Shown here piece after piece: positions 8,170-17,337 of a DNA stretch of 64,000 nt; positions within the stretch are counted from its first letter, which is position 1, and each line of letters starts with the position of its first letter. The stretch lies in NCBI RefSeq assembly GCF_014697025.1, contig NZ_JACJRC010000007.1, forward strand, positions 124,001 through 188,000. Direction: 5' to 3'. The notes below the pieces were generated by a model, which made no database searches, was not told the DNA's origin, and was given only the letters and a program-made list of their open reading frames with translations. The position numbers were made by a program, and so were the translations under genes. This stretch comes from Alkalinema sp. FACHB-956 (GTDB taxonomy: Bacteria; Cyanobacteriota; Cyanobacteriia; Leptolyngbyales; Leptolyngbyaceae).

Positions 8170-9651
8170 TTAAGCGCTTTCAACCCAAACGGAAACGGAG
8201 CCGCCTTTACAGAAGAACTGACCCCAACCATCGTGATTGGTTGTGACGGGGTGGGAAATGTGCTGGGTTAGGTCATGAAATACCATGTTAGGTTTGCCCA
8301 CCCGCATCCACTTATAACCATCGGTGCCATTACTCATTAACACCGCCATCGCTTTAGGATGATCCCGATCCCCTAGGCGCGACCAACCAATGCAATTGGG
8401 ATGATCGAAATAATTAATCTGCTCACCATAGGCGTACTGTTGACGAGCTTGTAGGAAGCGATCGATCAACCAACGGTGGGACGGCATCACAATACGGTAC
8501 TGATTGCCATCCCGACCCCGATCGGTGTATTCCGCGCCATAGTAATCGGCATAGAACACACAGGGATATCCTTCCTGACGAAGCAGAATAAAAGCATAGG
8601 CCAACGGCTTAAACCACGGTTCCACCACGGATTCCAGTGCTTGTAGGGGTTGGGAATCATGGTTTTCGACAAAGGTGACGGCATGGGTTGGACGCTGCTG
8701 CATCAAGGTTCCATCCAGAATGCGGCGGAGATCGTAATTGCGTCCTGTTTTGCTGGCGTAATGGAAATTGTAATGTAGCGGTACATCAAAAATAGCCATG
8801 CGGCCACCCGTTAAGTCAATGTACCAATGTAAGGATTGAATATCTGGGGACCAATATTCACCAACGACAAAGAGATCTTTCCCCGCATATTTTTCTAATG
8901 CATCAATCCACTCTGGAAAGAACCAAGCAGAAATGTGTTTAATTGCATCTAAGCGAAATCCATCAACACCTGTGGTATCGAGATACCATTTGCCCCAGTT
9001 AATTAATTCTCGACGCACATCAACATGCTGACAATCCAAGTCACAACCCATGAGATAGGCAAAATTGCCTTTTTCTAAGGCAACGTAATCATCAAAGACT
9101 TTGCCTTCAAGAAGATAAACCGTACTACGATCGTTGGGGTTGTAATCGTTGTAATCCACCGCATCAAAATGCCACCAATGCCATTCAAAGTTGGAATATT
9201 GGCCCGATCGACCGGGGAAAGTAAAGGCGGTATAGCTTTTAATGTCTTGCATGCCCCCTTTGGGCGTGATGCGATTATCCTGGGAAAAGGGCGTGGCTTT
9301 CATGGTTTCTGCGGTATCCCCCCCCATTTTGTGGTTCAAGACGCCATCAGCATAGACTTGCATGTTGGCCTGTTGCAGCGATCGAATGGCATCTAGGTAT
9401 TGTGGTTTGGTGCCGTATTTAGTGCGGATAGAATTTTTCTGATTAAATTCGCCTAAGTCGTAGAGATCATAAACGCCATAGCCCACATCATACTGACCGG
9501 ATAATCCTTTGTAGGCGGGTGGTAACCAAATGCCTGTAAACCCGTTGGCTGCCAGTTCCGCTGCATTTGTTTTCACTTCGTCCCATAGAATGCCCTTGTC
9601 GGAACTATACCAATGGAAATATTGGATCATCGTCCCATTTGTGAATGCCAT
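8170..9651 (-). CDS. Cytoplasmic alpha-amylase (GH13)
   Basis: Hydrolyses alpha-1,4 glucans, presumably glycogen-derived maltodextrins inside the cell, as there is no signal peptide. 493 aa from the ATG at 9651. The GH13 regions are intact: ADGVLNHK (region I), GFRLDAIKHI with nucleophile D235, VVGEYW with acid/base E265, and FVENHD with D332. Overall length and sequence resemble the liquefying Bacillus-type intracellular amylases (GTMIQYFHWY near the N-terminus). The frame is open 10 codons further, but GAGGT seven bases before 9651 favours the shorter form. Confidence 0.93.
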   Translation of the reverse strand: MAFTNGTMIQYFHWYSSDKGILWDEVKTNAAELAANGFTGIWLPPAYKGLSGQYDVGYGVYDLYDLGEFNQKNSIRTKYGTKPQYLDAIRSLQQANMQVYADGVLNHKMGGDTAETMKATPFSQDNRITPKGGMQDIKSYTAFTFPGRSGQYSNFEWHWWHFDAVDYNDYNPNDRSTVYLLEGKVFDDYVALEKGNFAYLMGCDLDCQHVDVRRELINWGKWYLDTTGVDGFRLDAIKHISAWFFPEWIDALEKYAGKDLFVVGEYWSPDIQSLHWYIDLTGGRMAIFDVPLHYNFHYASKTGRNYDLRRILDGTLMQQRPTHAVTFVENHDSQPLQALESVVEPWFKPLAYAFILLRQEGYPCVFYADYYGAEYTDRGRDGNQYRIVMPSHRWLIDRFLQARQQYAYGEQINYFDHPNCIGWSRLGDRDHPKAMAVLMSNGTDGYKWMRVGKPNMVFHDLTQHISHPVTTNHDGWGQFFCKGGSVSVWVESA

Positions 9652-9833
9652 ACCAACCTCTGAAGAAAATGAATCAACCAAAATTCTGAAATTGAATCGA
9701 TGAATGCGACTTGATGGGTTAATGCTACAGACCCGATCGCCTAAAGAACGGAAATTCCACTAAATTCTTTCAAATTCTTTCAAAGTTTGTCTTTTTTGGG
9801 AGAATACAGTGATCCGATTTCTCTACACTAAGA

Positions 9834-9862
9834 TTACAGAGTAGAAATAAGACCGATATAAT
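9834..9862 (+). promoter_or_regulatory. Sigma-70-type promoter for the Uma2 gene
   Basis: TTACAG (9834-9839), a 17-base spacer and TATAAT (9857-9862), about 38 bases before the ATG at 9901. Predicted by consensus only. Confidence 0.6.
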
Positions 9863-9900
9863 GGAACTTATCTAGAAGTTCAATCAGGGAGCTGGTTCCC

Positions 9901-10491
9901 ATGACTGTTGCCATTCCCAAAAGAATCAGTCTTGAGGAGTATCTGACCTATGACGACGGGACAGAAGTCCGTTACGAGTTGGTTGATGGCATTCTAGTCA
10001 ATATGGGTACCGAAAGTACGATTAATACTTTGATAGCAGTGTTTCTAATGAACTGCTTTTGGCAGTTAGGGCTTCCTCACTACCGCATTGGAATCAAACA
10101 AAAGATTCAGGTTGCAAGAACCCATGCCAGTGCCCGGGAGCCTGACTTAATTATTCATTCGGAAGAATCCTTGGCTGCGCTCATGGGCAGATCGGAAGCT
10201 TGCCTAAAGCTGAACGAACCGAACCCGCTCATCGTCATCGAAGTTGTTTCCCCAGGCACCAAGTCCTCTGAGAATTACCAGCGTGACTATCATCAGAAGC
10301 CGGTTGAATATGCCGCTCGAGGGATTTCCGAAATGTGGATTATTGATCCCGATCGAGCCGTGGTGAAAGTAGGCAATCTGACTGATGGCACGTATCGGTT
10401 CCAAGACTTCAGGAGCGATGATACAATTGTTTCTCCCACTTTCCCAGAGCTTTCCTTCTCTGTAGGGCAAGTTTTGAGTGGTGGTAGATAA
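9901..10491 (+). CDS. Uma2 family (DUF820) endonuclease-like protein
   Basis: A 196-aa protein of the Uma2/DUF820 group, greatly expanded in cyanobacteria, with a predicted PD-(D/E)XK nuclease fold. It has the entry motif ISLEEYLTYDD..RYELVDGILV (9-32), the acidic strand REPDLIIHSEES (about 79-90) and PLIVIEVVSPGTKS (102-115) with the E-V-S variant of the nuclease motif, then EYAARGISEMWIID. Biological role unknown; many copies are thought to be mobile-element related. ATG 9901 follows AGGGAGC. A consensus promoter lies just upstream. Confidence 0.9.
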   Translation: MTVAIPKRISLEEYLTYDDGTEVRYELVDGILVNMGTESTINTLIAVFLMNCFWQLGLPHYRIGIKQKIQVARTHASAREPDLIIHSEESLAALMGRSEACLKLNEPNPLIVIEVVSPGTKSSENYQRDYHQKPVEYAARGISEMWIIDPDRAVVKVGNLTDGTYRFQDFRSDDTIVSPTFPELSFSVGQVLSGGR

Positions 10492-10530
10492 TCGAGTTTT
10501 GTCAGTAAAAATTGAGTCACTTCTAACTAT

Positions 10531-10821
10531 ATGAATCAAGAAATGGTGAAATGCACTTGTCGAAGTGATGATGGCCTTTTCTGTCAAACAGATACCAATG
10601 GAGCTATTCGCCCTCTGCCAACAAAAACTAACATAGGTGGAGTAACATTAGAAGGCTTATTGGAAATTGTTGAGACGCTTTTAAAAAGCCCTGATGTGAT
10701 TGCTGTCAGGATTGTAAAAAGTGTTTGGCGTGAGCAAGAATTTTTTGATCTGGAATTCCAAACAAGGGAGGGAGTTTGCGCTAATAGAATTGCTTCCTAC
10801 CTAGTATTTAATGAAGGATAG
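10531..10821 (+). CDS. Small hypothetical protein
   Basis: A 96-aa protein I do not recognise. Composition is that of a soluble alpha/beta protein: CTCRSDDGLFCQT at 8-20 with three cysteines, then LEGLLEIVETLLKSPDVIAVRIVKS. The cysteines are not in a clear zinc ribbon arrangement. It begins 40 bp after the Uma2 gene on the same strand and could share its promoter. Weak support: no obvious ribosome site. Confidence 0.5.
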   Translation: MNQEMVKCTCRSDDGLFCQTDTNGAIRPLPTKTNIGGVTLEGLLEIVETLLKSPDVIAVRIVKSVWREQEFFDLEFQTREGVCANRIASYLVFNEG

Positions 10822-10867
10822 AACTCCAGATCAATATAAGATGAACCCTAAAGTTTTATGAATTGAA

Positions 10868-11253
10868 TGGAGCTGACGGGAGTCGAACCCGTGTCCAAAT
10901 TGGGTATTAATACATCACTCATTCACAGGTTTAGTTCTTCTAGTCCTCAGAACGGGAACTCGTTATTATCCCAACGAGTAGGATGCCCTGGTTAAGTCTT
11001 AGCTAGGGTATAACCGGAGAGAATTTCCCTAGAGCATCCGTTGAGGGTTTGCCAGCAACGCTTAACGGAGTCACGTCGGTGGCGCTCGAACCGATTAGAG
11101 GTTAATTAGGCAACTACAGGAGCTGCTTTACGAGCAAAAGGTACGATGTTGTTTGCATCTATTTTGTTTGAGCCTAGATTTACGAGAGTGGACTCCCTCT
11201 CGACCTGCATCACGACGTAACGTTCGCCAACCTGTCGAAACCGTTACAGCCCC
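10868..11253 (-). ncRNA. ssrA: Transfer-messenger RNA (tmRNA)
   Basis: One-piece tmRNA that rescues stalled ribosomes and tags the peptide for proteolysis. The 5' end GGGGCTGTAACGGTTTCGAC starts at 11253. The 3' end is the T-arm GGTTCGACTCCCGTC and acceptor AGCTCCA, with CCA encoded (10870-10868). The tag frame is 11156-11106 and encodes ANNIVPFARKAAPVVA followed by TAA, the cyanobacterial tag type. The usual small protein end -AA is here -VA. About 386 nt, normal size. Confidence 0.97.
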
Positions 11254-11269
11254 GTGGTCTGTTACCTCA

Positions 11270-11275
11270 ATTATA
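11270..11275 (-). promoter_or_regulatory. ssrA -10 box
   Basis: A perfect TATAAT on the minus strand, 17 bases before the mature tmRNA 5' end. No clear -35 hexamer 17 bases upstream. A short leader removed by RNase P would fit. Confidence 0.55.
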
Positions 11276-11332
11276 GCGTGGCAGATCCTTAGCCGCTAGG
11301 AAAACTTGAGAATAATATTTTGCTTGTAAAGT

Positions 11333-11983
11333 TTAAGGGGAAGGGCTGGCTGACGGGTCCGCAGAGGGCTGTGGGCTACCGGGTTTGGCCTCCTGATTCC
11401 CAGACTTGGGTGATTTGGGTTCTGCTTCACCGCCCAAAATAATCGTTCGGCCAGCGGCTTTAGGATCCCGTTGAATCACGATCGGCCCACTATTCTTCGG
11501 CGTCAAGGCTGCTTTTGCTTCTGCCTTCACTTGAGCTAGCTGTTGTTGATATTCTGCAAGCAACTTGGGGACAGATTGCGCACCGGGGCTCTTGGGTGGA
11601 ATGGATCTCAGTAACGAGATCGCCCGTTCCCAACGGAGAAACACCAAGTTCCAATCGTCCTGGGACTGGGCAACAACTGCAACGCTCTTGGCACTCTCCG
11701 CCTTATCCTGTGCGTCCTGCAAGCGAGTGTTCACCTCTTCTGCTGACAGGAGGGCTCCCGATTTTGGGGATTTGGCAGGATTCTTAGTTGTGCCAGGTTT
11801 CGCCAATTCAAACAATTTTTTTTGTTTGAGTTCGTTAGGATCCACAATGGTACCCACTTCCCCCGCGCGACGCATGGGGGAAACGGAGGGGGCTGGAGAA
11901 GGTGTACTGTAGTTACCCAGGGGAACCGTTGCACACCCACTCAGCGTTAACGCAATGGTGAAAAAAGTGAGCGATCGAGCCAT
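11333..11983 (-). CDS. Lipoprotein of unknown function
   Basis: A 216-aa exported lipoprotein. The signal peptide MARSLTFFTIALTLSGC ends in a lipobox with the lipidated Cys at 17. It is followed by a Pro/Ser linker, a central helical region with ARLQD-type heptads (AEEVNTRLQDAQDKAESAKSV and WERAISLLRSIPP) and a Pro/Ser/Lys tail. The helical part resembles proteins that bind other envelope proteins, but no family was recognised. The frame extends to 12040; the signal peptide fixes the ATG at 11983. It lies just upstream of ssrA on the same strand. Confidence 0.7.
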   Translation of the reverse strand: MARSLTFFTIALTLSGCATVPLGNYSTPSPAPSVSPMRRAGEVGTIVDPNELKQKKLFELAKPGTTKNPAKSPKSGALLSAEEVNTRLQDAQDKAESAKSVAVVAQSQDDWNLVFLRWERAISLLRSIPPKSPGAQSVPKLLAEYQQQLAQVKAEAKAALTPKNSGPIVIQRDPKAAGRTIILGGEAEPKSPKSGNQEAKPGSPQPSADPSASPSP

Positions 11984-12206
11984 GATTGACCTCCCAGCAA
12001 AACACCAACCCAAACTATAGCCCACTTTGATTCTAACCATGCTTCTAACCGCTTCATGGTAGATCCTAGGAATCTACGCTGGATTGAACATTAAGCGGTT
12101 ATCGAAATCAAGCACACAATTGTGATCAATATTTATAACAGAACGATAGTGCTGGGTACCTGCATCGGTCTAATAATTAGGTCTTATGATGATTGTAAGT
12201 TGGAGC

Positions 12207-14957
12207 CTAGTTCTCACTGGTTTGTTTTACGAATTTAGTTGCCAACCCTTGCAGGGTCATATTTTCCTTAATGTCATCATGGGGAATGAGGATATACTTC
12301 CAGGGCTTTCCACCATTTTTTTGAGTGTAATCTGAGGCATTTTTGCACCACTGCATTGCAGCGATCGCTTTAGCTTTTACGTCACCGGAATCCATATCCT
12401 TCCGTGCCTTTGGTTCCAACATATAGATAGTGTCATCGGTTTCAGCAACGAAATCAGGTTGGTATTCGGGTTGAGTGTTTTGCCATTGGTAATAGATTTG
12501 GAATTGTCCTTTGACGGGTTTGAACCACTTGAGTGATTCACGATCGAGGATGATCGACAAAATCCGCTCAGCATCTGATTGGAACTTTTGATGACTATAT
12601 AGACAGCGTGAGAAACCACCAAATAGATATTTAGACATATTGCTTTTATCGCTGGGAGATTGGCGATAATCCAACACAGCATCAGGGGCAACTGTATAGC
12701 TTGGCTGCTTCAGCTCAGTAAAACCGCGACTGACGGTGGCTTCATAACTAGTGGCTTCTTCCCAGAAGTGAGGCTGCATCTGGGTGTGGATGAGATTGGC
12801 GATCGCGCTTTGGTGAACAATCAGAATTTGACGAATATCGTTATCGTCATTGAGGTAGCTGCGGAAATGCTGAAGTACTTGTCCGGCAAGGTCGTAGAGT
12901 AAATTCGATTGTTCACTGTAGGAAATATCGTCAAAGTCAACGAGTTTTGCGACGATGTAATCTTCTAATCGATTTTCCTGGATGCCTTGGTTAGTTGTTT
13001 GCAAAATTTCGACTTCTTGATCGCGGAGGGTTTGAATCCAGAGGGCACTGTCTGGGGTTTGATAGTTGAGGTTGCTGAGATCGAGTGTGAAGGGATGAAA
13101 GCCCGATCGGATCTCACCAGTGGGTAATACTACAATTTTAGGGATATCGATCGTTTGCTGAATAAACAGGTCTGTAGTTTTGGCAACAATTTTGTCAATT
13201 TGAGCAGGTTCTAATTTTGGGGTAATTCCTTCTAGCTCAAGCTGTTTATCAGGGATTTTTTGCTGCACTTTGTAGGCTTGTGCAACAGCCGCTTTGACTC
13301 GTGTTTGAATTGCGGGAGTGGCCAAAGTTGCACTGGTAGGCACTTCGTTCGGTTTATTTTCTAAATCCCTTAACGCTTTGTAGGTGAGGTGGGCGACTGT
13401 TTGCTCAGCAGGTGTTTTGAAGATGGGTTCGATCGATGGACTGAGCGTTGTTACAGGATTAATCGTGGGTTGAGTGCCTGTGGTTTGACCTGTTGAGGGT
13501 TGGGTTGGGAGACCTAGTTTAGCGTTTAGATTAGGAATGATGGTGACGGTGTTGGGTTTCGGTTGGGGCACTTCGGAGATGTAGCGAACTTGAACCTGAA
13601 TCTGGGAATCTGTTTTTTTGGCTTCATCGACGATTTCTTGGAATTTATCGTGGGCGACGATGTTGAGTCGATCGACTGCGGATTCTCCGGTGCGTTTGCC
13701 GTAGGGAAGGCGCAAGCCCCGTCCGATCGTTTGTTCGATCAGGATTTTGGCGTTGGCGGCACGTAGGGGAATGATGGTATAGAGGTTGGTGACGTCCCAG
13801 CCTTCTTTGAGCATGTTGACGTGGACGACAATTTCGGTGGGTTCGTCGGGGCTTTCGACTTTAAGGAGACGTTCGATCGTTTCGTCTTCTTTGGCTCCGG
13901 TTTTACTGGAATCGACTTGGAGTACTTTATCGCGATATCGGCCTTCAAAGAACCGATCGGATTGCATCAGTTCGACCAGGGCAGCGGCATGGGTGGTGTC
14001 GCGGGCAATTACGAGGACGAAGGGTTTTACGGTTTTGACGTTATTGTTACGGGCGTAGGTATCGAGTTCGACTTTAATTTCTTCGTGCAGGCGGATGCCA
14101 TCTTCAAGTTTTATCTGTTCGATTTGTTCGGCAGATAGGCCCAGTGCTTTGAAGTTTCTGCGGGTGGCGACAGCGGGTTCTTTAACGAAGCCATCAACTA
14201 GGGCTTTGCCTAGGGGATAGTCATAGATGATGTTATTGAAATCAATTGCGCCTTTATTGGTTTCGACTTTGGGGGTGGCGGTGAGTTCGAGGCCGAGGAT
14301 GGGTTTGAGTTCGTTAATGGCGCGGAGTCCGGCGGAGGCGCGGTAGCGGTGGGATTCGTCCATGAGGATGACGAGATCATCTAGTCCGGCGAGGTAATCG
14401 AAGTAGCTTTCACCGATGTATTCGGAGAGGCGTTTGATTTTGGGACTTTTGCCGCCGCGCACTTCGGAGTTGATTTTGGAGATGTTGAAGATGTTGATTT
14501 TGCAGTTGTATAAGCCTTCGATCGTGGAGGCGGATTTTTCGTAGTTGTCACCTGTAATGATTTCAGGTGCGTTCATTGCAAATTCGGAAATGCCTTTGAA
14601 GACGTATTTGGTCGTATTTGGGGTGAAGTCGGTGATGAGTTTGTTATAGATTGTCAGGCTGGGGGCGAGGACGAAGAAGTTTTTGATGCCGTGGGCGAGG
14701 TGGAGGTAGGTGATGAAGGCTCCCATGAGGCGGGTTTTGCCGACTCCGGTTGCGAGGGAGAAGCAGAGAGAGGGGAATTCCCGATCGAAGTCGGTGACGC
14801 TGGGAAATTCGGCTTGGATCGTGGCGAGGGCCGTGTTCCGATCGATCTCTTTGCGAAGTGGGAGGATTTCGCAGACTCGATCGAGGATGGTGAGGGAGTC
14901 ACGTTGGGGTTGGCGGAGGCTGAGGCGACCGGAGATGGCGTTGACGTGACGGTTCAT
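12207..14957 (-). CDS. Type III restriction enzyme, Res subunit
   Basis: ATP-dependent restriction subunit that works with a Mod methylase. 916 aa. Superfamily 2 helicase motifs: Walker A ATGVGKT (69-75), DESH (200-203), ELTATPK, KEGWDV and QTIGRGLRLPYG. A C-terminal PD-(D/E)XK nuclease follows, with PDF (D835) and EPKA (E848, K850). All key residues are present, so the enzyme looks active. It lies 31 bp downstream of mod on the same strand, as in known type III loci. The gene is AT-richer in the C-terminal third than in the helicase core. Confidence 0.93.
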   Translation of the reverse strand: MNRHVNAISGRLSLRQPQRDSLTILDRVCEILPLRKEIDRNTALATIQAEFPSVTDFDREFPSLCFSLATGVGKTRLMGAFITYLHLAHGIKNFFVLAPSLTIYNKLITDFTPNTTKYVFKGISEFAMNAPEIITGDNYEKSASTIEGLYNCKINIFNISKINSEVRGGKSPKIKRLSEYIGESYFDYLAGLDDLVILMDESHRYRASAGLRAINELKPILGLELTATPKVETNKGAIDFNNIIYDYPLGKALVDGFVKEPAVATRRNFKALGLSAEQIEQIKLEDGIRLHEEIKVELDTYARNNNVKTVKPFVLVIARDTTHAAALVELMQSDRFFEGRYRDKVLQVDSSKTGAKEDETIERLLKVESPDEPTEIVVHVNMLKEGWDVTNLYTIIPLRAANAKILIEQTIGRGLRLPYGKRTGESAVDRLNIVAHDKFQEIVDEAKKTDSQIQVQVRYISEVPQPKPNTVTIIPNLNAKLGLPTQPSTGQTTGTQPTINPVTTLSPSIEPIFKTPAEQTVAHLTYKALRDLENKPNEVPTSATLATPAIQTRVKAAVAQAYKVQQKIPDKQLELEGITPKLEPAQIDKIVAKTTDLFIQQTIDIPKIVVLPTGEIRSGFHPFTLDLSNLNYQTPDSALWIQTLRDQEVEILQTTNQGIQENRLEDYIVAKLVDFDDISYSEQSNLLYDLAGQVLQHFRSYLNDDNDIRQILIVHQSAIANLIHTQMQPHFWEEATSYEATVSRGFTELKQPSYTVAPDAVLDYRQSPSDKSNMSKYLFGGFSRCLYSHQKFQSDAERILSIILDRESLKWFKPVKGQFQIYYQWQNTQPEYQPDFVAETDDTIYMLEPKARKDMDSGDVKAKAIAAMQWCKNASDYTQKNGGKPWKYILIPHDDIKENMTLQGLATKFVKQTSEN

Positions 14958-14988
14958 GGGGATAGTGATTGAGAATGGGGAGCTAATG

Positions 14989-16653
14989 TTACAGTCCTAG
15001 GTCGAGTTGGCCTTCGACTTTTACTGTTTTAGCGCGTTTTTTGGGTTGTGGTTCAGTGGGGGTTGAGTTTTTGGGTGGCGATTGTGGCAGGTTTTCGATT
15101 TGCAGGCTGTAGTCGTCTTTGCCCCATTCGCAGCGATCGAGGACTTGTTTGGGGATTTTGCGGACGGTGAGGTTGGGGAATTGGTCGGTTTTGCCGCGAA
15201 AGGCGCTACAGAGGACTAGGAGGGTGCGGTGTTGGCCGACTTCTTCGCTGAGGTGGGCGAGTTGGGTTTGGCTGAGGGTTTGGGTGGTGACGTAGAGGTA
15301 GTCGGTTTCGGTGGAGTGGCCTTGTTGCCAGTAGTGGGTGTCGGAGGGGGCGTAGGTGAAGCCTTCGAGTTTGCAGAGGGCTTCGGCGAGCATGGCGGCG
15401 TTGTAGCTGGGGTTGATCACCCAGTTGTCCCAGTTGTCTTTTTGCAGGAGGGAGGGGGCGAGGTGGTAGTAGCGGAAGCCGCCGCCGCCTTGCCAGTGGG
15501 TGGCTTTGGTGATGCCGCCGGGGTCTTGGCCGTCGATGACTTTTTGCAGGCGGGGGATGATGTGGGTGTGGCAATGGTCGCCGAGTTCGATCATGATCCA
15601 GCGGCGGCCCATTTTGTGGGCGACTGCGCCTGTGGTGCCGGAGCCTGCGAAGGAATCGAGGACGAGATCGCCGGGGTTGGTGGCAATGTGAAGAATTCTA
15701 TGTAGAAGTCTTTCAGGTTTCGGAGTGTCAAACGCCTGATCTTTACCAAATAATAAATGCATTTCCTTTTTGGCTTCATCTGTATGACCTGTCTCTTCGT
15801 GGTTCCACCAAGTATTTGGAACAATGTCTGAAGCATCTTTTAGATACTGCTTGAAAGATGGGGCACCATCTCCTGATTTTCCAAAATAAGCTAATCCTGA
15901 CTCCACTATCTCCAACCACTGAGCCTCAGTTCGAGACCAGCATCTACCGGATGGTGGCATTCTGACTTTCCCTGTTGGCGTTTTGATTGGATAGGACAAG
16001 TTAGGCCGGAGATTGGGGGCATCCCAGGGAATCGCTCGCCAAGGGCCATTAGGGTCGTTGTCGGGGTTTTTGTATTGTCCAGCTTGTGTCTCTGTTCGAG
16101 CTAATCTATTACGTATTTTTTTCCACCGTTCAGGCTCATGAGCATAAACGAGTACTGAGTTGTGGGAAAGGGAAAGACTTGCATCATTCGATCTAGAATA
16201 TCTATTTTGCCAAACTACATTAGCAACAAAATTAGGTCTTCCAAATATTTCATCACACATAACTTTGAGGTAATGCGCTTCTGTATCATCGATCGTTATC
16301 CATAACGATCCATCTTCCGATAACAACTTCCGAATAATTTCCAATCGGTCTCGCATCATCGACAGCCATATCGAATGCTCTAATCCATCGTCATAATGGG
16401 TAAACGCACTGCCTGTATTGTACGGTGGGTCAATAAAAACACATTTCACCTTCCCCGCAAACTCCGTCTCCAACGCCTTCAGCGCCAGCAAATTATCCCC
16501 AAAAATCAACCGATTATCAAAAATATCCTGCTCCGTCACCCGCTGGGCCGCATGGTAAGACTTCTCCGGATCTTCCAGCAAAATCCGCGGCTCCAACTTA
16601 GGCCGCACATCCTTGCCAATCCACGTCAGTTCTAGCTTCTGCTTCTTACCCAC
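14989..16653 (-). CDS. Type III DNA methyltransferase, Mod subunit
   Basis: Modifies adenine in the recognition site and supplies sequence specificity to Res. 554 aa. Beta-class order: DPPYNTG (75-81), then the target recognition region, then SAM-binding DSFAGSGTTG (333-342). Base composition is mosaic. The region coding residues of about 88-321 is near 40% G+C, while the 3' part reaches about 70% in places and the 5' part is above 50%. That is what exchange of the target recognition domain leaves behind. The start is a GTG at 16653 with AGGCGG upstream. VapB starts 75 bp away, divergent. Confidence 0.92.
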   Translation of the reverse strand: MGKKQKLELTWIGKDVRPKLEPRILLEDPEKSYHAAQRVTEQDIFDNRLIFGDNLLALKALETEFAGKVKCVFIDPPYNTGSAFTHYDDGLEHSIWLSMMRDRLEIIRKLLSEDGSLWITIDDTEAHYLKVMCDEIFGRPNFVANVVWQNRYSRSNDASLSLSHNSVLVYAHEPERWKKIRNRLARTETQAGQYKNPDNDPNGPWRAIPWDAPNLRPNLSYPIKTPTGKVRMPPSGRCWSRTEAQWLEIVESGLAYFGKSGDGAPSFKQYLKDASDIVPNTWWNHEETGHTDEAKKEMHLLFGKDQAFDTPKPERLLHRILHIATNPGDLVLDSFAGSGTTGAVAHKMGRRWIMIELGDHCHTHIIPRLQKVIDGQDPGGITKATHWQGGGGFRYYHLAPSLLQKDNWDNWVINPSYNAAMLAEALCKLEGFTYAPSDTHYWQQGHSTETDYLYVTTQTLSQTQLAHLSEEVGQHRTLLVLCSAFRGKTDQFPNLTVRKIPKQVLDRCEWGKDDYSLQIENLPQSPPKNSTPTEPQPKKRAKTVKVEGQLDLGL

Positions 16654-16728
16654 GATCCCAACCGCCTATAATCAGAAATAGACCCGCACTAGTTTACACG
16701 TAAGTCAACCAACAATCACCCCAAACCC

Positions 16729-16929
16729 ATGAAAACCAACATCGAAATCGATGATACCCTCGTCACCGATGCCCTCAAAGCCACCGGACTCAGTGCCCAA
16801 CAAGAAGTCGTCGAACTCGCCCTCAAACTGCTCATCCAAATGAAAAACCAAGAAGCCATCCGGGCTTGGCGCGGCAACCTCCCCTGGGAAGGCAACCTTG
16901 ACCAACTGCGCACCGACATCGAGCAGTAA
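16729..16929 (+). CDS. vapB: VapB-family antitoxin
   Basis: A 66-aa antitoxin, DUF2191/VapB type. The ribbon-helix-helix N-terminus reads MKTNIEIDDTLVTDALKATG, helix 2 is SAQQEVVELALKLLIQM, and the C-terminal tail should bind the toxin (IRAWRGNLPWEGNLDQLR). It should repress its own promoter in the 75-bp divergent gap to mod. The toxin gene begins 8 bases after its stop. The pair sits inside the leftward defence operon but reads the other way. Confidence 0.9.
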   Translation: MKTNIEIDDTLVTDALKATGLSAQQEVVELALKLLIQMKNQEAIRAWRGNLPWEGNLDQLRTDIEQ

Positions 16930-16937
16930 AACAGTAC

Positions 16938-17330
16938 ATGATTATTGTAGATTCCAGCGTCTGGATTGACTACTTCAACGGCCAATCCACCCCACAAGTC
17001 GATCGCCTCGACCAACTCCTTACCAGCCAACCGATCGCGATCGGCAACCTCATCCTCACCGAAGTCCTCCAAGGCTTTCGCCAAGATGCCGACTACAACA
17101 CAGCCAAGCGCCTGCTGACCAACCTCACCGTCTTTAACCTGCTCGAAGCCGACCTCGCCATCAAAAGCGCCGATAACTTCCGCACCCTCCGCAAACAAGG
17201 CATCACCATCCGCAAAACGATCGACGTAATCATCGCCACCTTTTGTATCGAAAACAATCACGAACTGCTATTCGCCGATCGGGATTTCATCCCATTTGTT
17301 GATCATCTTGGCCTTCAGTCCGTAATATAA
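16938..17330 (+). CDS. vapC: VapC-family PIN-domain ribonuclease toxin
   Basis: A 130-aa PIN nuclease, expected to cleave RNA when free of VapB. The acidic catalytic set is complete: D5 (IIVDSSVWIDYF), E42 (LTEVLQGF), D96 (TIDVIIATFC) and D114/D116 (FADRDF). It ends 7 bp before the stop of the convergent small nuclease-like gene, with no room for a separate terminator. Confidence 0.93.
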   Translation: MIIVDSSVWIDYFNGQSTPQVDRLDQLLTSQPIAIGNLILTEVLQGFRQDADYNTAKRLLTNLTVFNLLEADLAIKSADNFRTLRKQGITIRKTIDVIIATFCIENNHELLFADRDFIPFVDHLGLQSVI

Positions 17331-17337
17331 TCCACCA

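Noticed and set aside
15229-15705. 158-codon glycine/valine-rich plus-strand frame
   Set aside because: Shadow of GC-rich mod codons; no start context and no protein-like pattern.
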